A stretch of 64,000 nucleotides of DNA from Streptococcus marimammalium DSM 18627. GTDB lineage: Bacteria > Bacillota > Bacilli > Lactobacillales > Streptococcaceae. Below, one piece after another: positions 10,363 to 19,735 of this stretch. The notes beneath the pieces were generated by a model that worked only from the letters and a program-made list of their open reading frames with translations, had not been told where the DNA came from and did not search any database. A program made the translations under genes and the position numbers. The DNA lies in contig NZ_KB904357.1 of the NCBI RefSeq assembly GCF_000380045.1, positions 33,219-97,218 on the forward strand, written 5' to 3'. Position 1 is the first letter of the stretch. Each line of letters opens with the position of its first letter.

Positions 10363-11757
10363 ATGGCTGTCGAAATTATAATGCCCAAACTCGGGGTTGA
10401 TATGCAAGAAGGCGAAATCCTCGAATGGAAAAAACAAGAAGGAGACATGGTTAATGAAGGAGACATACTCCTTGAAATCATGTCTGATAAAACAAATATG
10501 GAACTTGAGGCAGAAGATTCTGGTATCTTATTAAAAATTGTCCGTGGGAATGGTGATACTGTTCCAGTTACTGAAGTTATCGGTTATCTTGGTGCAAAAG
10601 GAGAATCTCTTGATAATCTTTCTGCTTCTTCAACTGAATCGAAAGAAACTCCTCAAGAGGTTGCAAAAGTACTAGAAACGCCTGTTCAATCAGTATCTCA
10701 AGTTGTTGCTTCAATCCCTCAAGGAAATAACGGGAAAGTGAGAGCAACCCCAGCAGCTCGCAAAGTAGCTAAAGAGTTAGGTATTGATTTAGGACAAGTT
10801 CCTGGTACAGGACCGCTTGGTCGCGTGCACAAGGATGATGTTGAGAATTTCAAAGGTATTCAACCTAAGGCAACACCTCTTGCTAAGAAAATTGCTGAAG
10901 ATAAAGGTCTTGACTTATCTACCATTACAGGAACTGGTTACAATGGTAAGATTATGAAAGAAGACATCATGGCTGTTCTTAATGCTTCTAAAGCAACAAC
11001 TGAAGTAGCACAGGTAACTAAACCGGTTGAAAAATCAGTGAAAGAATTACCTGAAGGCGTTGAAATTATTAAGATGAGTGCAATGCGTAAGGCTATTTCT
11101 AAAGGGATGACACATTCTTATCTTACTGCACCAACCTTTACACTTAACTATGATGTTGATATGTCAGAAATGATGGCACTTCGTAAGAAGCTAATCGATC
11201 CAATCATGGCTAAGACAGGAAACAAAGTAACCTTTACTGACCTGCTTGGTATTGCTGTTGTTAAAACATTGATGAAACCAGAACATAGTTATCTTAATGC
11301 TTCTCTTATCAATGATGCTACTGAGATTGAACTTCATCGTTTTGTTAACCTAGGAATTGCGGTAGGATTAGATGATGGTCTTATTGTGCCAGTTGTTAAA
11401 GATGCAGATAAGATGACAATTTCTGATTTTGTTATCGCTTCAAAAGATGTGATTAAAAAAGCACAGTCTGGTAAATTGAAAGCGACAGAAATGTCAGGCT
11501 CTACATTTTCAATTACGAACCTTGGAATGTTTGGAACTAAATCATTCAATCCAATTATCAATCAACCAAACTCAGCTATTTTAGGAATTTCAGCAACTAT
11601 CCCAACCCCTGTAGTTGTTGATGGTGAAGTTGTTGTTCGTCCAATCATGGCGTTGAGTTTAACGATTGACCACCGTCTTGTTGATGGTATGAATGGTGCT
11701 AAATTTATGGTTGATCTTAAAAACCTCATTGAAAACCCATTTGAGTTATTGATTTGA
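10363..11757 (+). CDS. pdhC: dihydrolipoamide acyltransferase E2
   Basis: The E2 core enzyme, 464 residues, moves the acyl group from lipoate to CoA. The single lipoyl domain spans residues 1-80 with the modified lysine K43 in SDKTNME. Two consecutive peripheral-subunit-binding domains follow, starting near residues 126 (ATPAARKVAKELG) and 169 (ATPLAKKIAEDKG). The catalytic domain ends with the active-site DHRLVDGMNGA near 436. The start at 10363 follows GAAAGGA; an upstream in-frame ATG at 10312 lies inside the hairpin and has no ribosome site. Two binding domains in a row is less common than one. Confidence 0.95.
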   Translation: MAVEIIMPKLGVDMQEGEILEWKKQEGDMVNEGDILLEIMSDKTNMELEAEDSGILLKIVRGNGDTVPVTEVIGYLGAKGESLDNLSASSTESKETPQEVAKVLETPVQSVSQVVASIPQGNNGKVRATPAARKVAKELGIDLGQVPGTGPLGRVHKDDVENFKGIQPKATPLAKKIAEDKGLDLSTITGTGYNGKIMKEDIMAVLNASKATTEVAQVTKPVEKSVKELPEGVEIIKMSAMRKAISKGMTHSYLTAPTFTLNYDVDMSEMMALRKKLIDPIMAKTGNKVTFTDLLGIAVVKTLMKPEHSYLNASLINDATEIELHRFVNLGIAVGLDDGLIVPVVKDADKMTISDFVIASKDVIKKAQSGKLKATEMSGSTFSITNLGMFGTKSFNPIINQPNSAILGISATIPTPVVVDGEVVVRPIMALSLTIDHRLVDGMNGAKFMVDLKNLIENPFELLI

Positions 11758-11828
11758 TAACATCAGGTTTTCATAAAAATAGATAATAAGAAATCACATT
11801 TGATTATTGAAATAAAAAGGAGATAATA

Positions 11829-13571
11829 ATGGCAATTGAAGTTATCATGCCCAAACTCGGTGTTGATATGCAAGAAGGTGAAATCATTGAGTGGAAAAAA
11901 CAAGAAGGAGATGAAGTCAAAGAAGGAGATATCCTTTTAGAAATCATGTCTGATAAAACAAATATGGAGCTTGAAGCTGAAGATTCTGGTGTTTTAATCA
12001 AGATAGTTCACGGTGATGGTGCCACCGTCCCAGTGACAGAAGTTATTGCTTATTTAGGTCAACCTGGTGAAAGTGTTGATACTGAAGCAGCAACCACCAA
12101 AGAAACAACAAAAGAACTTGAAGCTGCCGGTTTAGAGGTGCCTAAGTCTTCTGCTCAAGAAGTGGCAAAAACACCAAAAGCTACATTAGCTGAAGATGAG
12201 TATGATGTTATTGTTGTGGGTGGTGGGCCAGCTGGATATTACGCTGCTATTCGTGCAGCTCAACTTGGTGGTAAAATTGCAATTGTTGAAAAATCAGAAT
12301 TTGGTGGAACATGCTTAAACAAAGGATGTATTCCAACAAAAACTTATCTTAAAAATGCAGAAATTTTAGAAGGTTTGAAAATTGCAGCCGGTCGAGGAAT
12401 TAACCTAGCTTCAACAAACTACACTATTGATATGGATAAAACCGTTGATTTTAAAAACTCAGTCGTTAAGAAATTAACAAGTGGTGTTTCTGGCTTGTTG
12501 AAAGCTAATAAAGTGACCATGTTTAATGGTCTTGGTAAAGTTAATCCAGACAAGACTGTTGTGATTGGTAGCCAAACAATCAAAGGTCACAACATCATCT
12601 TAGCAACTGGTTCAAAGGTTTCTCGTATCAATATTCCAGGAATTGATTCTAAACATGTGTTAACATCTGATGATATTCTTGATCTTCGTGAAATTCCAAA
12701 ATCATTAGCTGTAATTGGTGGAGGTGTTGTTGGTGTTGAGCTTGGATTAGTCTTTGCATCATATGGAACAGAAGTAACAGTTGTTGAAATGGCTGATCGT
12801 ATCATTCCTGCTATGGATCGTGAAATTTCTCTTGAATTGCAAAAAATCCTTTCTAAGAAAGGTATGAAGTTCATGACTTCTGTATCATTAGAAGAAATTG
12901 TTGAAACTAATAATCAATTGACACTTAAGGTGAGTGGTCAAGAAGTTGTTGTTGATAAAGCTCTTCTTTCAATTGGACGTGTACCACAATTAAATGGTCT
13001 TGAAGATCTTAATCTTGAGTTGGAAAGAGGTCGTATCAAGGTTAATGAATACCAAGAAACCTCTATTCCTGGTATTTATGCACCAGGTGATGTAAATGGT
13101 CAAAAAATGCTGGCACATGCCGCTTACCGTATGGGTGAGGTAGCTGCTGAAAATGCTATGCGTGGCAATATTCGAAAAGCTAATCTTACTTATACTCCAG
13201 CAGCTGTTTATACTCACCCAGAAGTTGCTATCTGTGGCTTAACAGAAGAACAAGCACGTGAACAATATGGCGATGTTTTAATTGGTAGAAATAGTTTTAC
13301 TGGAAATGGACGTGCGATTGCTTCAAACGAAGACCATGGTTTTGTTAAGGTAATAGCTGATGCTAAATATCATGAAATCTTGGGTGTTCATATTGTAGGA
13401 CCATCTGCAGCTGAAATGATTAATGAAGCATCAACCATTATGGAATCTGAATTGACGGTTGATGAAGTAGCACTTTCTATCCATGGACATCCTACTTTCT
13501 CAGAAGTAATGTATGAAGCTTTCATGGATGTATTAGGAGAGGCTATTCATAACCCACCAAGACGTAAATAA
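11829..13571 (+). CDS. pdhD: lipoyl-domain dihydrolipoamide dehydrogenase E3
   Basis: A FAD enzyme that reoxidises dihydrolipoamide with NAD+, 580 residues. It carries its own N-terminal lipoyl domain (residues 1-80, lysine K43, nearly identical to that of the upstream E2), then an acidic linker. The disulfide oxidoreductase follows: FAD fold VIVVGGGPAGYYAA near 127, redox-active disulfide GGTCLNKGCIP near 158, NAD fold AVIGGGVVGVELG near 295 and the C-terminal catalytic HGHPTFSE. AAAAGGAG lies before the ATG. The near-identity of the two lipoyl domains suggests an internal duplication. Confidence 0.96.
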   Translation: MAIEVIMPKLGVDMQEGEIIEWKKQEGDEVKEGDILLEIMSDKTNMELEAEDSGVLIKIVHGDGATVPVTEVIAYLGQPGESVDTEAATTKETTKELEAAGLEVPKSSAQEVAKTPKATLAEDEYDVIVVGGGPAGYYAAIRAAQLGGKIAIVEKSEFGGTCLNKGCIPTKTYLKNAEILEGLKIAAGRGINLASTNYTIDMDKTVDFKNSVVKKLTSGVSGLLKANKVTMFNGLGKVNPDKTVVIGSQTIKGHNIILATGSKVSRINIPGIDSKHVLTSDDILDLREIPKSLAVIGGGVVGVELGLVFASYGTEVTVVEMADRIIPAMDREISLELQKILSKKGMKFMTSVSLEEIVETNNQLTLKVSGQEVVVDKALLSIGRVPQLNGLEDLNLELERGRIKVNEYQETSIPGIYAPGDVNGQKMLAHAAYRMGEVAAENAMRGNIRKANLTYTPAAVYTHPEVAICGLTEEQAREQYGDVLIGRNSFTGNGRAIASNEDHGFVKVIADAKYHEILGVHIVGPSAAEMINEASTIMESELTVDEVALSIHGHPTFSEVMYEAFMDVLGEAIHNPPRRK

Positions 13572-13578
13572 GCACAGT

Positions 13579-13617
13579 AAAAGATAAATCTTAGATTACC
13601 TAAGATTTGTCTTTTCT
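13579..13617 (+). terminator. terminator after the E3 gene
   Basis: AAAAGATAAATCTTAG and CTAAGATTTGTCTTTT form a long stem around a short loop, ending in a T-rich run. It lies eight bases after the E3 stop and before lplA, so lplA may be read partly by read-through or from its own promoter. Confidence 0.8.
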
Positions 13618-13652
13618 TAGTTCCAACATTATCATTAGATAAGGAGTTACGA

Positions 13653-14645
13653 ATGAAATATATTGTTAACAACAGCAACGACCCAGCTTTTAATATTGCT
13701 TTAGAAGCTTATGCATTTAGAGAACTAATGGATGAGGATGAAATTTTTATTCTCTGGATAAATGAGCCTGCCATTATTATCGGTAGACATCAAAATGCAA
13801 TTGAAGAAATTAACAAAGAATATACTGATGAACATGGTATCAAAGTGGTCCGTCGTCTTTCAGGTGGCGGTGCTGTTTATCATGATTTAAATAATCTCAA
13901 CTATACTATTATTTCTTCAAAATCAGGAGAAGAAGGAGCTTTTGATTTCAAAAGATTTTCAGCCCCAGTTATTGAAACATTAGCAGATATGGGTGTAAAA
14001 GCTGAGTTTACTGGTCGTAATGACTTAGAAATTAATGGTAAAAAATTTGGTGGTAACGCTCAAGCATACTATAAGGGACGTATGATGCACCATGGTGCTT
14101 TACTTTTTGATGTTGATTTATCAGTTTTAGCAAGTGCGCTCAAAGTAAGCAAGGATAAAATTGAATCAAAAGGGATTAAGTCAGTTCGAGCACGTGTGAC
14201 TAACATTTTAAGTGAATTACCTAAAAAAATCACGGTTACTGAATTTAAGGATGCCCTTTTAGAGCAAATGAAAAAAACACATCCAGATATGACTGAATAT
14301 GTTTTATCAGATGAAGAATTATCTCATATTAAAAAGTCGGCAGAAGAAACTTTTGGCACATGGGATTGGACTTATGGCAAAGCACCAGAATATACGATTT
14401 CTCGTAATGTGCGCTATCCAGCTGGGAAAATCACCACTTATGCCAATGTTGACAAATCAATCATTACTTCGATCAAAATCTATGGCGACTTCTTTGGCAT
14501 TAAAGATGTTAGTGATATTGAAGAATTGCTGGTCGGTGTTCCATATGAATACCCTGCAGTTCTTGAAAAATTAAAAACCATCGATACAACTGCTTATTTC
14601 TCACGTATGACAGTAGAAGAAGTGGCAAAAGCTATCGTGGCTTAG
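13653..14645 (+). CDS. lplA: lipoate-protein ligase A
   Basis: Attaches free lipoate, via lipoyl-AMP, to the lysine of lipoyl domains such as those of the E2 and E3 encoded just upstream. It has 330 residues, with the ligase motif RRLSGGGAVYHDLNNLNYT near residue 67, the lipoate pocket GRNDLEINGKKFGGNAQ near 127, and a C-terminal accessory domain. AAGGAG precedes the ATG. Position directly after its substrates supports a salvage route for lipoate; no lipoate synthase is in the window. Confidence 0.95.
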   Translation: MKYIVNNSNDPAFNIALEAYAFRELMDEDEIFILWINEPAIIIGRHQNAIEEINKEYTDEHGIKVVRRLSGGGAVYHDLNNLNYTIISSKSGEEGAFDFKRFSAPVIETLADMGVKAEFTGRNDLEINGKKFGGNAQAYYKGRMMHHGALLFDVDLSVLASALKVSKDKIESKGIKSVRARVTNILSELPKKITVTEFKDALLEQMKKTHPDMTEYVLSDEELSHIKKSAEETFGTWDWTYGKAPEYTISRNVRYPAGKITTYANVDKSIITSIKIYGDFFGIKDVSDIEELLVGVPYEYPAVLEKLKTIDTTAYFSRMTVEEVAKAIVA

Positions 14646-14716
14646 TAAGTTTTTAACAGGAGCAGATGATGTCTTCTCCTGTTTTGTTTATAAATTATTT
14701 ATCAAAGGAGTTTAAT

Positions 14717-15091
14717 ATGTATCAAACAAAAATAATCGGTGATCGACTTTTTCATGTCAAATCTGAGGGTTATGGGGACTCTGTAGAGCTATTTGGTGTG
14801 AAACAACATGGAGAAACGCCAATGAGTCTTGTTAATATTGCCTTGGGGTCATGTATTACCATGTGTGTGCAAGGGTATTTTAAAAAACACCATCAATTAA
14901 ATGAGGTACCAATTGAAGTATCTTCCTCGTATGAAGATGATCATTTCAACTTAACAGTGGCTATCCATCACCCTTATACTCAAGAAGAATCTGGAGCTAT
15001 CATAGCTTATATTGATGACTACTGTAGTGTTAAAAAGTTATTACGTAAAGATATTAAGGTTGATATTTCTCTATTAAAAGTTGACAAATAA
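14717..15091 (+). CDS. OsmC/Ohr-like protein
   Basis: A 124-residue OsmC-fold protein. Two cysteines sit where the family's peroxidatic pair lies: one in the helix GSCITMCVQGYF (about residues 47-58) and one in DDYCSVKKLL near the C-terminus. OsmC-family members reduce organic hydroperoxides. The start at 14717 follows AAAGGAG at 14704-14710; the longer frame from 14666 has no ribosome site. It is 70 bases downstream of lplA. The exact subfamily (OsmC, Ohr or YhfA-like) was not resolved. Confidence 0.8.
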   Translation: MYQTKIIGDRLFHVKSEGYGDSVELFGVKQHGETPMSLVNIALGSCITMCVQGYFKKHHQLNEVPIEVSSSYEDDHFNLTVAIHHPYTQEESGAIIAYIDDYCSVKKLLRKDIKVDISLLKVDK

Positions 15092-15142
15092 AATCTGAAG
15101 CTGTTTTAGAGGTGGCATATTTTGCTTAAAAAAATAAAATGG

Positions 15143-15171
15143 TTTACATCTTTGTCTATTTATGTTACGAT
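15143..15171 (+). promoter_or_regulatory. promoter of the ABC-exporter leader
   Basis: TTTACA, 17 bases, TACGAT, with TG one base before the -10. It is followed about 30 bases later by a ribosome site and a 21-codon frame, then a terminator, then the exporter genes. Confidence 0.75.
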
Positions 15172-15203
15172 TAATAACAGATTTAAGAAAGGAGTTTAAA
15201 ATC

Positions 15204-15269
15204 ATGAATAAATGGTTGTATGATTTAATGATTAATAATTTAGTACTTCTTTCTGGCTTGAAAAGTTAG
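15204..15269 (+). CDS. leader peptide before the ABC exporter
   Basis: A 21-codon open frame starting at ATG 15204 behind AAAGGAG (spacing about 9). The product begins MNKWLYDLMINN and ends LLSGLKS; it is hydrophobic in the middle. It has its own promoter upstream and a rho-independent terminator 28 bases after its stop, before the exporter genes. This layout matches leader ORFs that control heterodimeric exporters by ribosome-mediated attenuation, as described for bmrB-bmrCD of Bacillus, and the transcriptional attenuator before patAB of pneumococcus. No conserved peptide family was recognised, so control by translation is inferred from layout. It could instead be a small secreted or membrane peptide. 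Confidence 0.6.
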   Translation: MNKWLYDLMINNLVLLSGLKS

Positions 15270-15297
15270 TCTCTTTTTGACGAGCTAATAAACAAGG

Positions 15298-15331
15298 ACC
15301 TCGATAGGAGTGCTATCTATCGGGGTTTTTT
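15298..15331 (+). terminator. attenuator-like terminator upstream of ABC exporter
   Basis: ACCTCGATAG pairs with CTATCGGGGT (10 pairs, one G-U) around a nine-base loop, then six Ts. It sits between the 21-codon leader ORF and the exporter genes, 55 bases before the first exporter start, with no obvious new promoter in between. Confidence 0.88.
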
Positions 15332-15386
15332 GGTATTCATGAGAAATTACAATTTAACAAAGAGAAAATCTTAGAAGGAGATTAAT

Positions 15387-17111
15387 GTGTTTCAATTGGT
15401 CTTTCGCTATATAAAACAAAAAAAGTGGCTTTATTTATTAATTATAGCAACGCTGATTATTTATGATGTAACCTTAGTTATTCCAACAAAGCTGATTCAA
15501 CAAGTTATTGATAAGATGTCACATCAACAGTTGACGACTACTGAGTTAACAAGGACCATTTTACTGCTGTTATTAGTAGCAGTGATCTCATACATCTCAT
15601 CTTATATTTGGCACTTTTACTTGTTTCGATCCTCGGTTGACTTTCGTTTTGGAATTCAGAAAAAAGCTTTTCAAAAATTATTAATGATGCGAACGCCATT
15701 TTACGAAAAATTTAAGTCTGGAGATGTAATGACGCGTTTTACTACGGATTCAGAAGGGCTGAAGGAAATGGTTGGCTATGGATTGATGATTGTCTTTTTT
15801 TCAGGTGGAATGCTATTATTTGTTATTCCGGTTATGTTTTTGATATCATGGCAAATTAGTATTATGGCTATCTTACCTATTATGTGTTTAGGAATAGTTG
15901 TTTATCTTTTAGGGAAAAAGCAAGATACTGTAGTTGAAGCCAATCGTGAAGCTATTGCTGGATTAAATGATGAGGTCTTGGAAGTTGTTGAAGGGATTCG
16001 TGTGACAAGAGCTTATGGAAAAAAAGAATTGCAACTTAAAAAATTTCAACAAAAAGTGAACGATTTAGCAAAAAAAGGAGATGACATCATGCGTTATCAG
16101 TCCTTGTATGGGCCAACCTTCTTTTTCTTTGTTGCTGTTTCCACAACTATTATTCTCTTTATGGGAGCGACTGCCATCCAAAACAATCAGTTGTCTTTGG
16201 GACAAGTCATTGCTCTTCAACTCTATACGATGTCTCTGATTGAACCTTTTTGGTCGCTGTCTGATTTTATTTTAGTTTACCAAGTGGGAAAAACATCTTT
16301 TGAAAAAATCCATGAGTTGTTAGAAACTGGCGATGATTTGGAAGAAGATGGAACAATAATTTTACAGATTCCTGAAGAAATTCAATTTTCTAATTATTCT
16401 TTTACTTATCCAGGTAGCTCCCAAGTTAGTTTATCGGATATTAATTTAGTCATTAGACGGGGTGATACTATTGGAATTGTTGGCAAAACAGGCTCAGGTA
16501 AGACTACTCTTGTACGACAATTTCTCAGACAATACCCACTTGGCAAGGGAATATTTGAAATTAATCACCAATCTGTTTTTAGTTACCAAAAAAAATCGAT
16601 TGAAGCAGCAATCGGTTATGTACCACAAGAACATATTTTGTTTTCAAAATCAGTTGAGGAAAATATTGCTATAGGAAAAACTAATGCGACCCTAGCTGAG
16701 ATTTCAAGTGCTGTAAAGACAGCTGCTTTTACAGAAGATTTAAAGAGAATGTCATATGGACTCTCAACAGAGATTGGTGAAAAAGGGGTATCAATTTCTG
16801 GTGGGCAAAAACAAAGGATTTCAATAGCAAGAGCTTTTTTAAAAAATCCAGAAATTTTAATTTTAGATGATTCTTTATCGGCAGTTGATGCAAAAACTGA
16901 GCAAGAAATTATCCGCAATATTCAAACAGAGCGAAACGGTAAAACAACCATTATTGTTAGTCATCGTTTGTCAGCTGTTAATCATGCTGATTGGGTTATT
17001 GTTTTAGATGAAGGTAGGATAATTGAAGCAGGTAAGCCAATAGATTTAGTGGCACGAGGTGGCTGGTATTATGAACAATACCAACGTCAGCAAACAAAAG
17101 AGGAGGACTAG
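15387..17111 (+). CDS. ABC multidrug exporter subunit A (degenerate ATPase site)
   Basis: A 574-residue half-transporter: six membrane spans in the first 300 residues, then an ATPase with Walker A GKTGSGKTT near 366, signature SISGGQKQ near 469 and Walker B ILILDD. The residue after the Walker B aspartate is D, not the catalytic E. That is the hallmark of the inactive-site half of heterodimeric exporters such as BmrC, LmrC and PatA. The GTG start at 15387 has AGAAGGAG six bases before it. The partner gene begins two bases after the stop. Likely role: drug or peptide export as a heterodimer with the next product. Confidence 0.9.
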   Translation: MFQLVFRYIKQKKWLYLLIIATLIIYDVTLVIPTKLIQQVIDKMSHQQLTTTELTRTILLLLLVAVISYISSYIWHFYLFRSSVDFRFGIQKKAFQKLLMMRTPFYEKFKSGDVMTRFTTDSEGLKEMVGYGLMIVFFSGGMLLFVIPVMFLISWQISIMAILPIMCLGIVVYLLGKKQDTVVEANREAIAGLNDEVLEVVEGIRVTRAYGKKELQLKKFQQKVNDLAKKGDDIMRYQSLYGPTFFFFVAVSTTIILFMGATAIQNNQLSLGQVIALQLYTMSLIEPFWSLSDFILVYQVGKTSFEKIHELLETGDDLEEDGTIILQIPEEIQFSNYSFTYPGSSQVSLSDINLVIRRGDTIGIVGKTGSGKTTLVRQFLRQYPLGKGIFEINHQSVFSYQKKSIEAAIGYVPQEHILFSKSVEENIAIGKTNATLAEISSAVKTAAFTEDLKRMSYGLSTEIGEKGVSISGGQKQRISIARAFLKNPEILILDDSLSAVDAKTEQEIIRNIQTERNGKTTIIVSHRLSAVNHADWVIVLDEGRIIEAGKPIDLVARGGWYYEQYQRQQTKEED

Positions 17112-17112
17112 C

Positions 17113-18858
17113 ATGCCTGTTTTTATAGCATTATTAAAAGAATTAAAAAAAGTTCGAAACCTCTTTTTTCTAGGATTTGGTTTATTATTAGTAGCAACTG
17201 TTTTGCAGCAGTTATCTCCTTTAATTATTCAACAAATCATTGATGGTTCTTTACGCTCTCTTTCGAGAGGCAAACCGATGGAGGGTTCTCTTTTTATCAC
17301 TCGCTTGGTCTTGTTTATTAGTACTGTTTTTGCATCAAGTATAGGACTCTATGCTTCTTCTCGATTATTGATGCACTGTGCGAATAAAACGGTGGCTCAT
17401 ATAAGAGAAAAAGCCTATCAAGTCTTGCAACACCTACCAATTGCTTATTTTGATGATAAACCAGCGGGTAAGATTGCTACTCGCATTATCAATGATACAG
17501 AAAATTTACGCAGACAATTTTATTCAAATTTTTTATCTAATATTCTTATTGTTAGTCTAAGAGTCATTAGTATCTATGCAATTGTTTTTTCTCTTGATTG
17601 GAAGTTGGGTTTATTTCTTATATTATTAGTTCCTTTATTTTATTTTTGGCAAAAACTATATCACCAATTATCAGAGAAACCCACAGCCAACTTTTTCAAT
17701 GCTAGAAGTGATATCAATACTCAAGTTAATGAAACAATGAATGGCTTTTTTATTATTCAACTCTACCATCAAGAAAATAAAATAATGACGCAATTTGATG
17801 AGATGGCAAATAAAATGCGCCAATCAGAGAATACTAATATTTGGATTAGTAGTTTTTTATCGTGGACATTAACAGAATTTTTAAAAAATTTAGTATTGGC
17901 TGGAATGATAACCATTGTTGGCTACCAACTTTTAGGTGGTGAAGGTTCAATGACACCAGGAAAACTATTTATTTACATCAACTATATCAGTATGTTGTTT
18001 GATTTGATGGGTAATTTAGTACGTAGCTTGCCTAATGTGAAGCAATCTCTTGTTACTGGAAAACGTGTTTTAGAATTGTTGGAAGAAGCTTTAGAAGAAG
18101 ATGATGAAGCCATCATTCAGGTGCCGTTTGGTCAAGTTGATTTTGAAAATATTTCTTTTTCATATGAAGCTGATAAAAAAGTTTTAAAAAATATTACTAT
18201 CCATGCTAAAGCAGGTCAGACTGTTGCTCTAGTAGGTCATACAGGTTCAGGAAAATCTTCTATTATGAATCTTTTATATCGTTTTTATGATCCACAAGAA
18301 GGTCATATTATGATTGATGGTCAAAATATTAGGCATTTCTCAAGAGAGAGTCTTCGTGGTCATATGGGGATTGTTCTTCAAGAGCCATATATTTTTTCAG
18401 GAACAATTGCAAGTAACGTGGCTATGAATAATCCTGTTTTTTCTGATGAAGAGATTATGATAGCTCTAAAGCGTGTTGGTGCTAATGATATGATTACTCG
18501 ATTAAAAAATGGTATTCATGAAAAAGTGGTCGAAAAAGGGGCAGCCTTCTCTAGTGGTGAGAGACAGTTGATTGCTTTTGCAAGAACTCTGCTTGTTGAT
18601 CCAAAGATTCTTATCTTAGATGAGGCAACATCTCATATTGATACAGAGACAGAAGAGATTATCCAAAAAGCAATGGCAGTTGTGAAAGAAGGTCGAACAA
18701 CCTTCATTATTGCTCATCGACTCTCAACCATCCAAGATGCTGATCAGATATTGGTCTTAGATAATGGTGAAATTGTTGAGCAAGGGACCCATCAAGAATT
18801 AATGGCTCAAAATGGTCGTTATGCTCAGATGCAAGACATTCAAAAAACGATTGCTTAA
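17113..18858 (+). CDS. ABC multidrug exporter subunit B (catalytic)
   Basis: The partner half-transporter, about 581 residues. Six membrane spans are followed by an ATPase with Walker A GHTGSGKSS, Walker B ILILDEATSH with the proper catalytic glutamate, and an altered signature FSSGERQ in place of LSGGQ. The altered signature faces the degenerate Walker B of subunit A in the dimer, so one ATP site is canonical and one is not. The start at 17113 follows GAGGAGG at the end of the first gene; an upstream in-frame ATG at 17059 lies inside that gene. A strong terminator closes the unit. Confidence 0.9.
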   Translation: MPVFIALLKELKKVRNLFFLGFGLLLVATVLQQLSPLIIQQIIDGSLRSLSRGKPMEGSLFITRLVLFISTVFASSIGLYASSRLLMHCANKTVAHIREKAYQVLQHLPIAYFDDKPAGKIATRIINDTENLRRQFYSNFLSNILIVSLRVISIYAIVFSLDWKLGLFLILLVPLFYFWQKLYHQLSEKPTANFFNARSDINTQVNETMNGFFIIQLYHQENKIMTQFDEMANKMRQSENTNIWISSFLSWTLTEFLKNLVLAGMITIVGYQLLGGEGSMTPGKLFIYINYISMLFDLMGNLVRSLPNVKQSLVTGKRVLELLEEALEEDDEAIIQVPFGQVDFENISFSYEADKKVLKNITIHAKAGQTVALVGHTGSGKSSIMNLLYRFYDPQEGHIMIDGQNIRHFSRESLRGHMGIVLQEPYIFSGTIASNVAMNNPVFSDEEIMIALKRVGANDMITRLKNGIHEKVVEKGAAFSSGERQLIAFARTLLVDPKILILDEATSHIDTETEEIIQKAMAVVKEGRTTFIIAHRLSTIQDADQILVLDNGEIVEQGTHQELMAQNGRYAQMQDIQKTIA

Positions 18859-18863
18859 TAAGA

Positions 18864-18914
18864 AAAACCCTCTGACCTTGTTAGTTTGTTGCTAACAAGG
18901 TCAGAGGGTTTTGT
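18864..18914. terminator. bidirectional terminator between exporter and def
   Basis: AAAACCCTCTGACC and GGTCAGAGGGTTTT are the ends of a perfect 21-pair stem with a seven-base loop, with A and T runs on both sides. It serves the exporter on the plus strand and def on the minus strand. Confidence 0.95.
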
Positions 18915-18925
18915 TGTTTTAGCGA

Positions 18926-19540
18926 CTAATCTAATAGGAGAAGTCCTTCTTTTCTTTCAAAAGGATTTTTAGGATTGATACGATCATAAAAAAGCACCCC
19001 ATTGATATGGTCAATTTCATGTTGGACAACAATGGCATTATAACCTTTTAATTTTAGTTTGTGTTTTTCATTGTTTTTATCATAGTATTCAATAGTGATG
19101 CGAGAATGACGAACCACGTAGCCTTCAACGGTGCGATCAACAGATAAGCATCCCTCTCCTTCAGCTAAAGCAGCATCTTGAACAGAATGTGATAAAATTT
19201 TAGGATTATACATGACTTCTTCTAAAGCATAGGCTTCTTTTGGTGGATTTCCTTCTGGGTCTTCAGGATTTGGCACTAAAACGGCAATAATGCGTTTTGA
19301 AATATCAATTTGTGGTGCAGCTAACCCAACACCAGCACGCAGTTTCATTTTTTCAGCCATCACAGGATCTTGTGAGTGTTTTAAAAATTGCATCATTTTT
19401 TCACCAAGCTTGATATCTTCATCAGAAAGTGGTAGATTGACTTCTTTTGCTTTAGCACGAAGTGTTGGGTTTCCTTCTCTGATAATATCATCCATATCAA
19501 TCAGATGACCAGCACGAATTAATTTTTCTTGAACAGACAT
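18926..19540 (-). CDS. def: peptide deformylase
   Basis: Removes the formyl group from the N-terminal methionine of new proteins. It is 204 residues, the length of streptococcal type II enzymes. All three metal-site motifs are present: GVGLAAPQ near 69, EGCLS near 129 (metal cysteine) and [12 protein letters not shown] near 173 (two metal histidines and the catalytic glutamate). GAGGAAG precedes the ATG. It is divergent from rpsO across a 195-base region. Confidence 0.97.
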   Translation of the reverse strand: MSVQEKLIRAGHLIDMDDIIREGNPTLRAKAKEVNLPLSDEDIKLGEKMMQFLKHSQDPVMAEKMKLRAGVGLAAPQIDISKRIIAVLVPNPEDPEGNPPKEAYALEEVMYNPKILSHSVQDAALAEGEGCLSVDRTVEGYVVRHSRITIEYYDKNNEKHKLKLKGYNAIVVQHEIDHINGVLFYDRINPKNPFERKEGLLLLD

Positions 19541-19615
19541 GAGTCTTCCTCGATTTCTAAATCTAATTTCATGTTTAACTATATCATAAAAAAAACAAGA
19601 AATAAAGTGGACTAT

Positions 19616-19645
19616 TTGACAAAAGGGAGACTCTTTTGATACAAT
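19616..19645 (+). promoter_or_regulatory. rpsO promoter
   Basis: TTGACA, 18 bases, TACAAT with an extended TGA before the -10. The predicted transcript start lies about 80 bases before rpsO and leaves room for a leader. Confidence 0.88.
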
Positions 19646-19654
19646 GAATGATGT

Positions 19655-19728
19655 CTATAGGACATACCAACTTTTTCTTGGTTTTAGGTCTGCCAAAACC
19701 TATGACTCGGATAAAGCATCAAAAGGAG
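19655..19728 (+). promoter_or_regulatory. putative S15 leader of rpsO
   Basis: The 5' untranslated region holds two small hairpins, CCAAC...TTGG and TAGGT...ACCTA, before the AAAAGGAG ribosome site. Firmicute rpsO genes are known to be autoregulated by S15 binding to the leader. Whether this one matches that fold was not tested. Confidence 0.5.
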
Positions 19729-19735
19729 AAAAATA

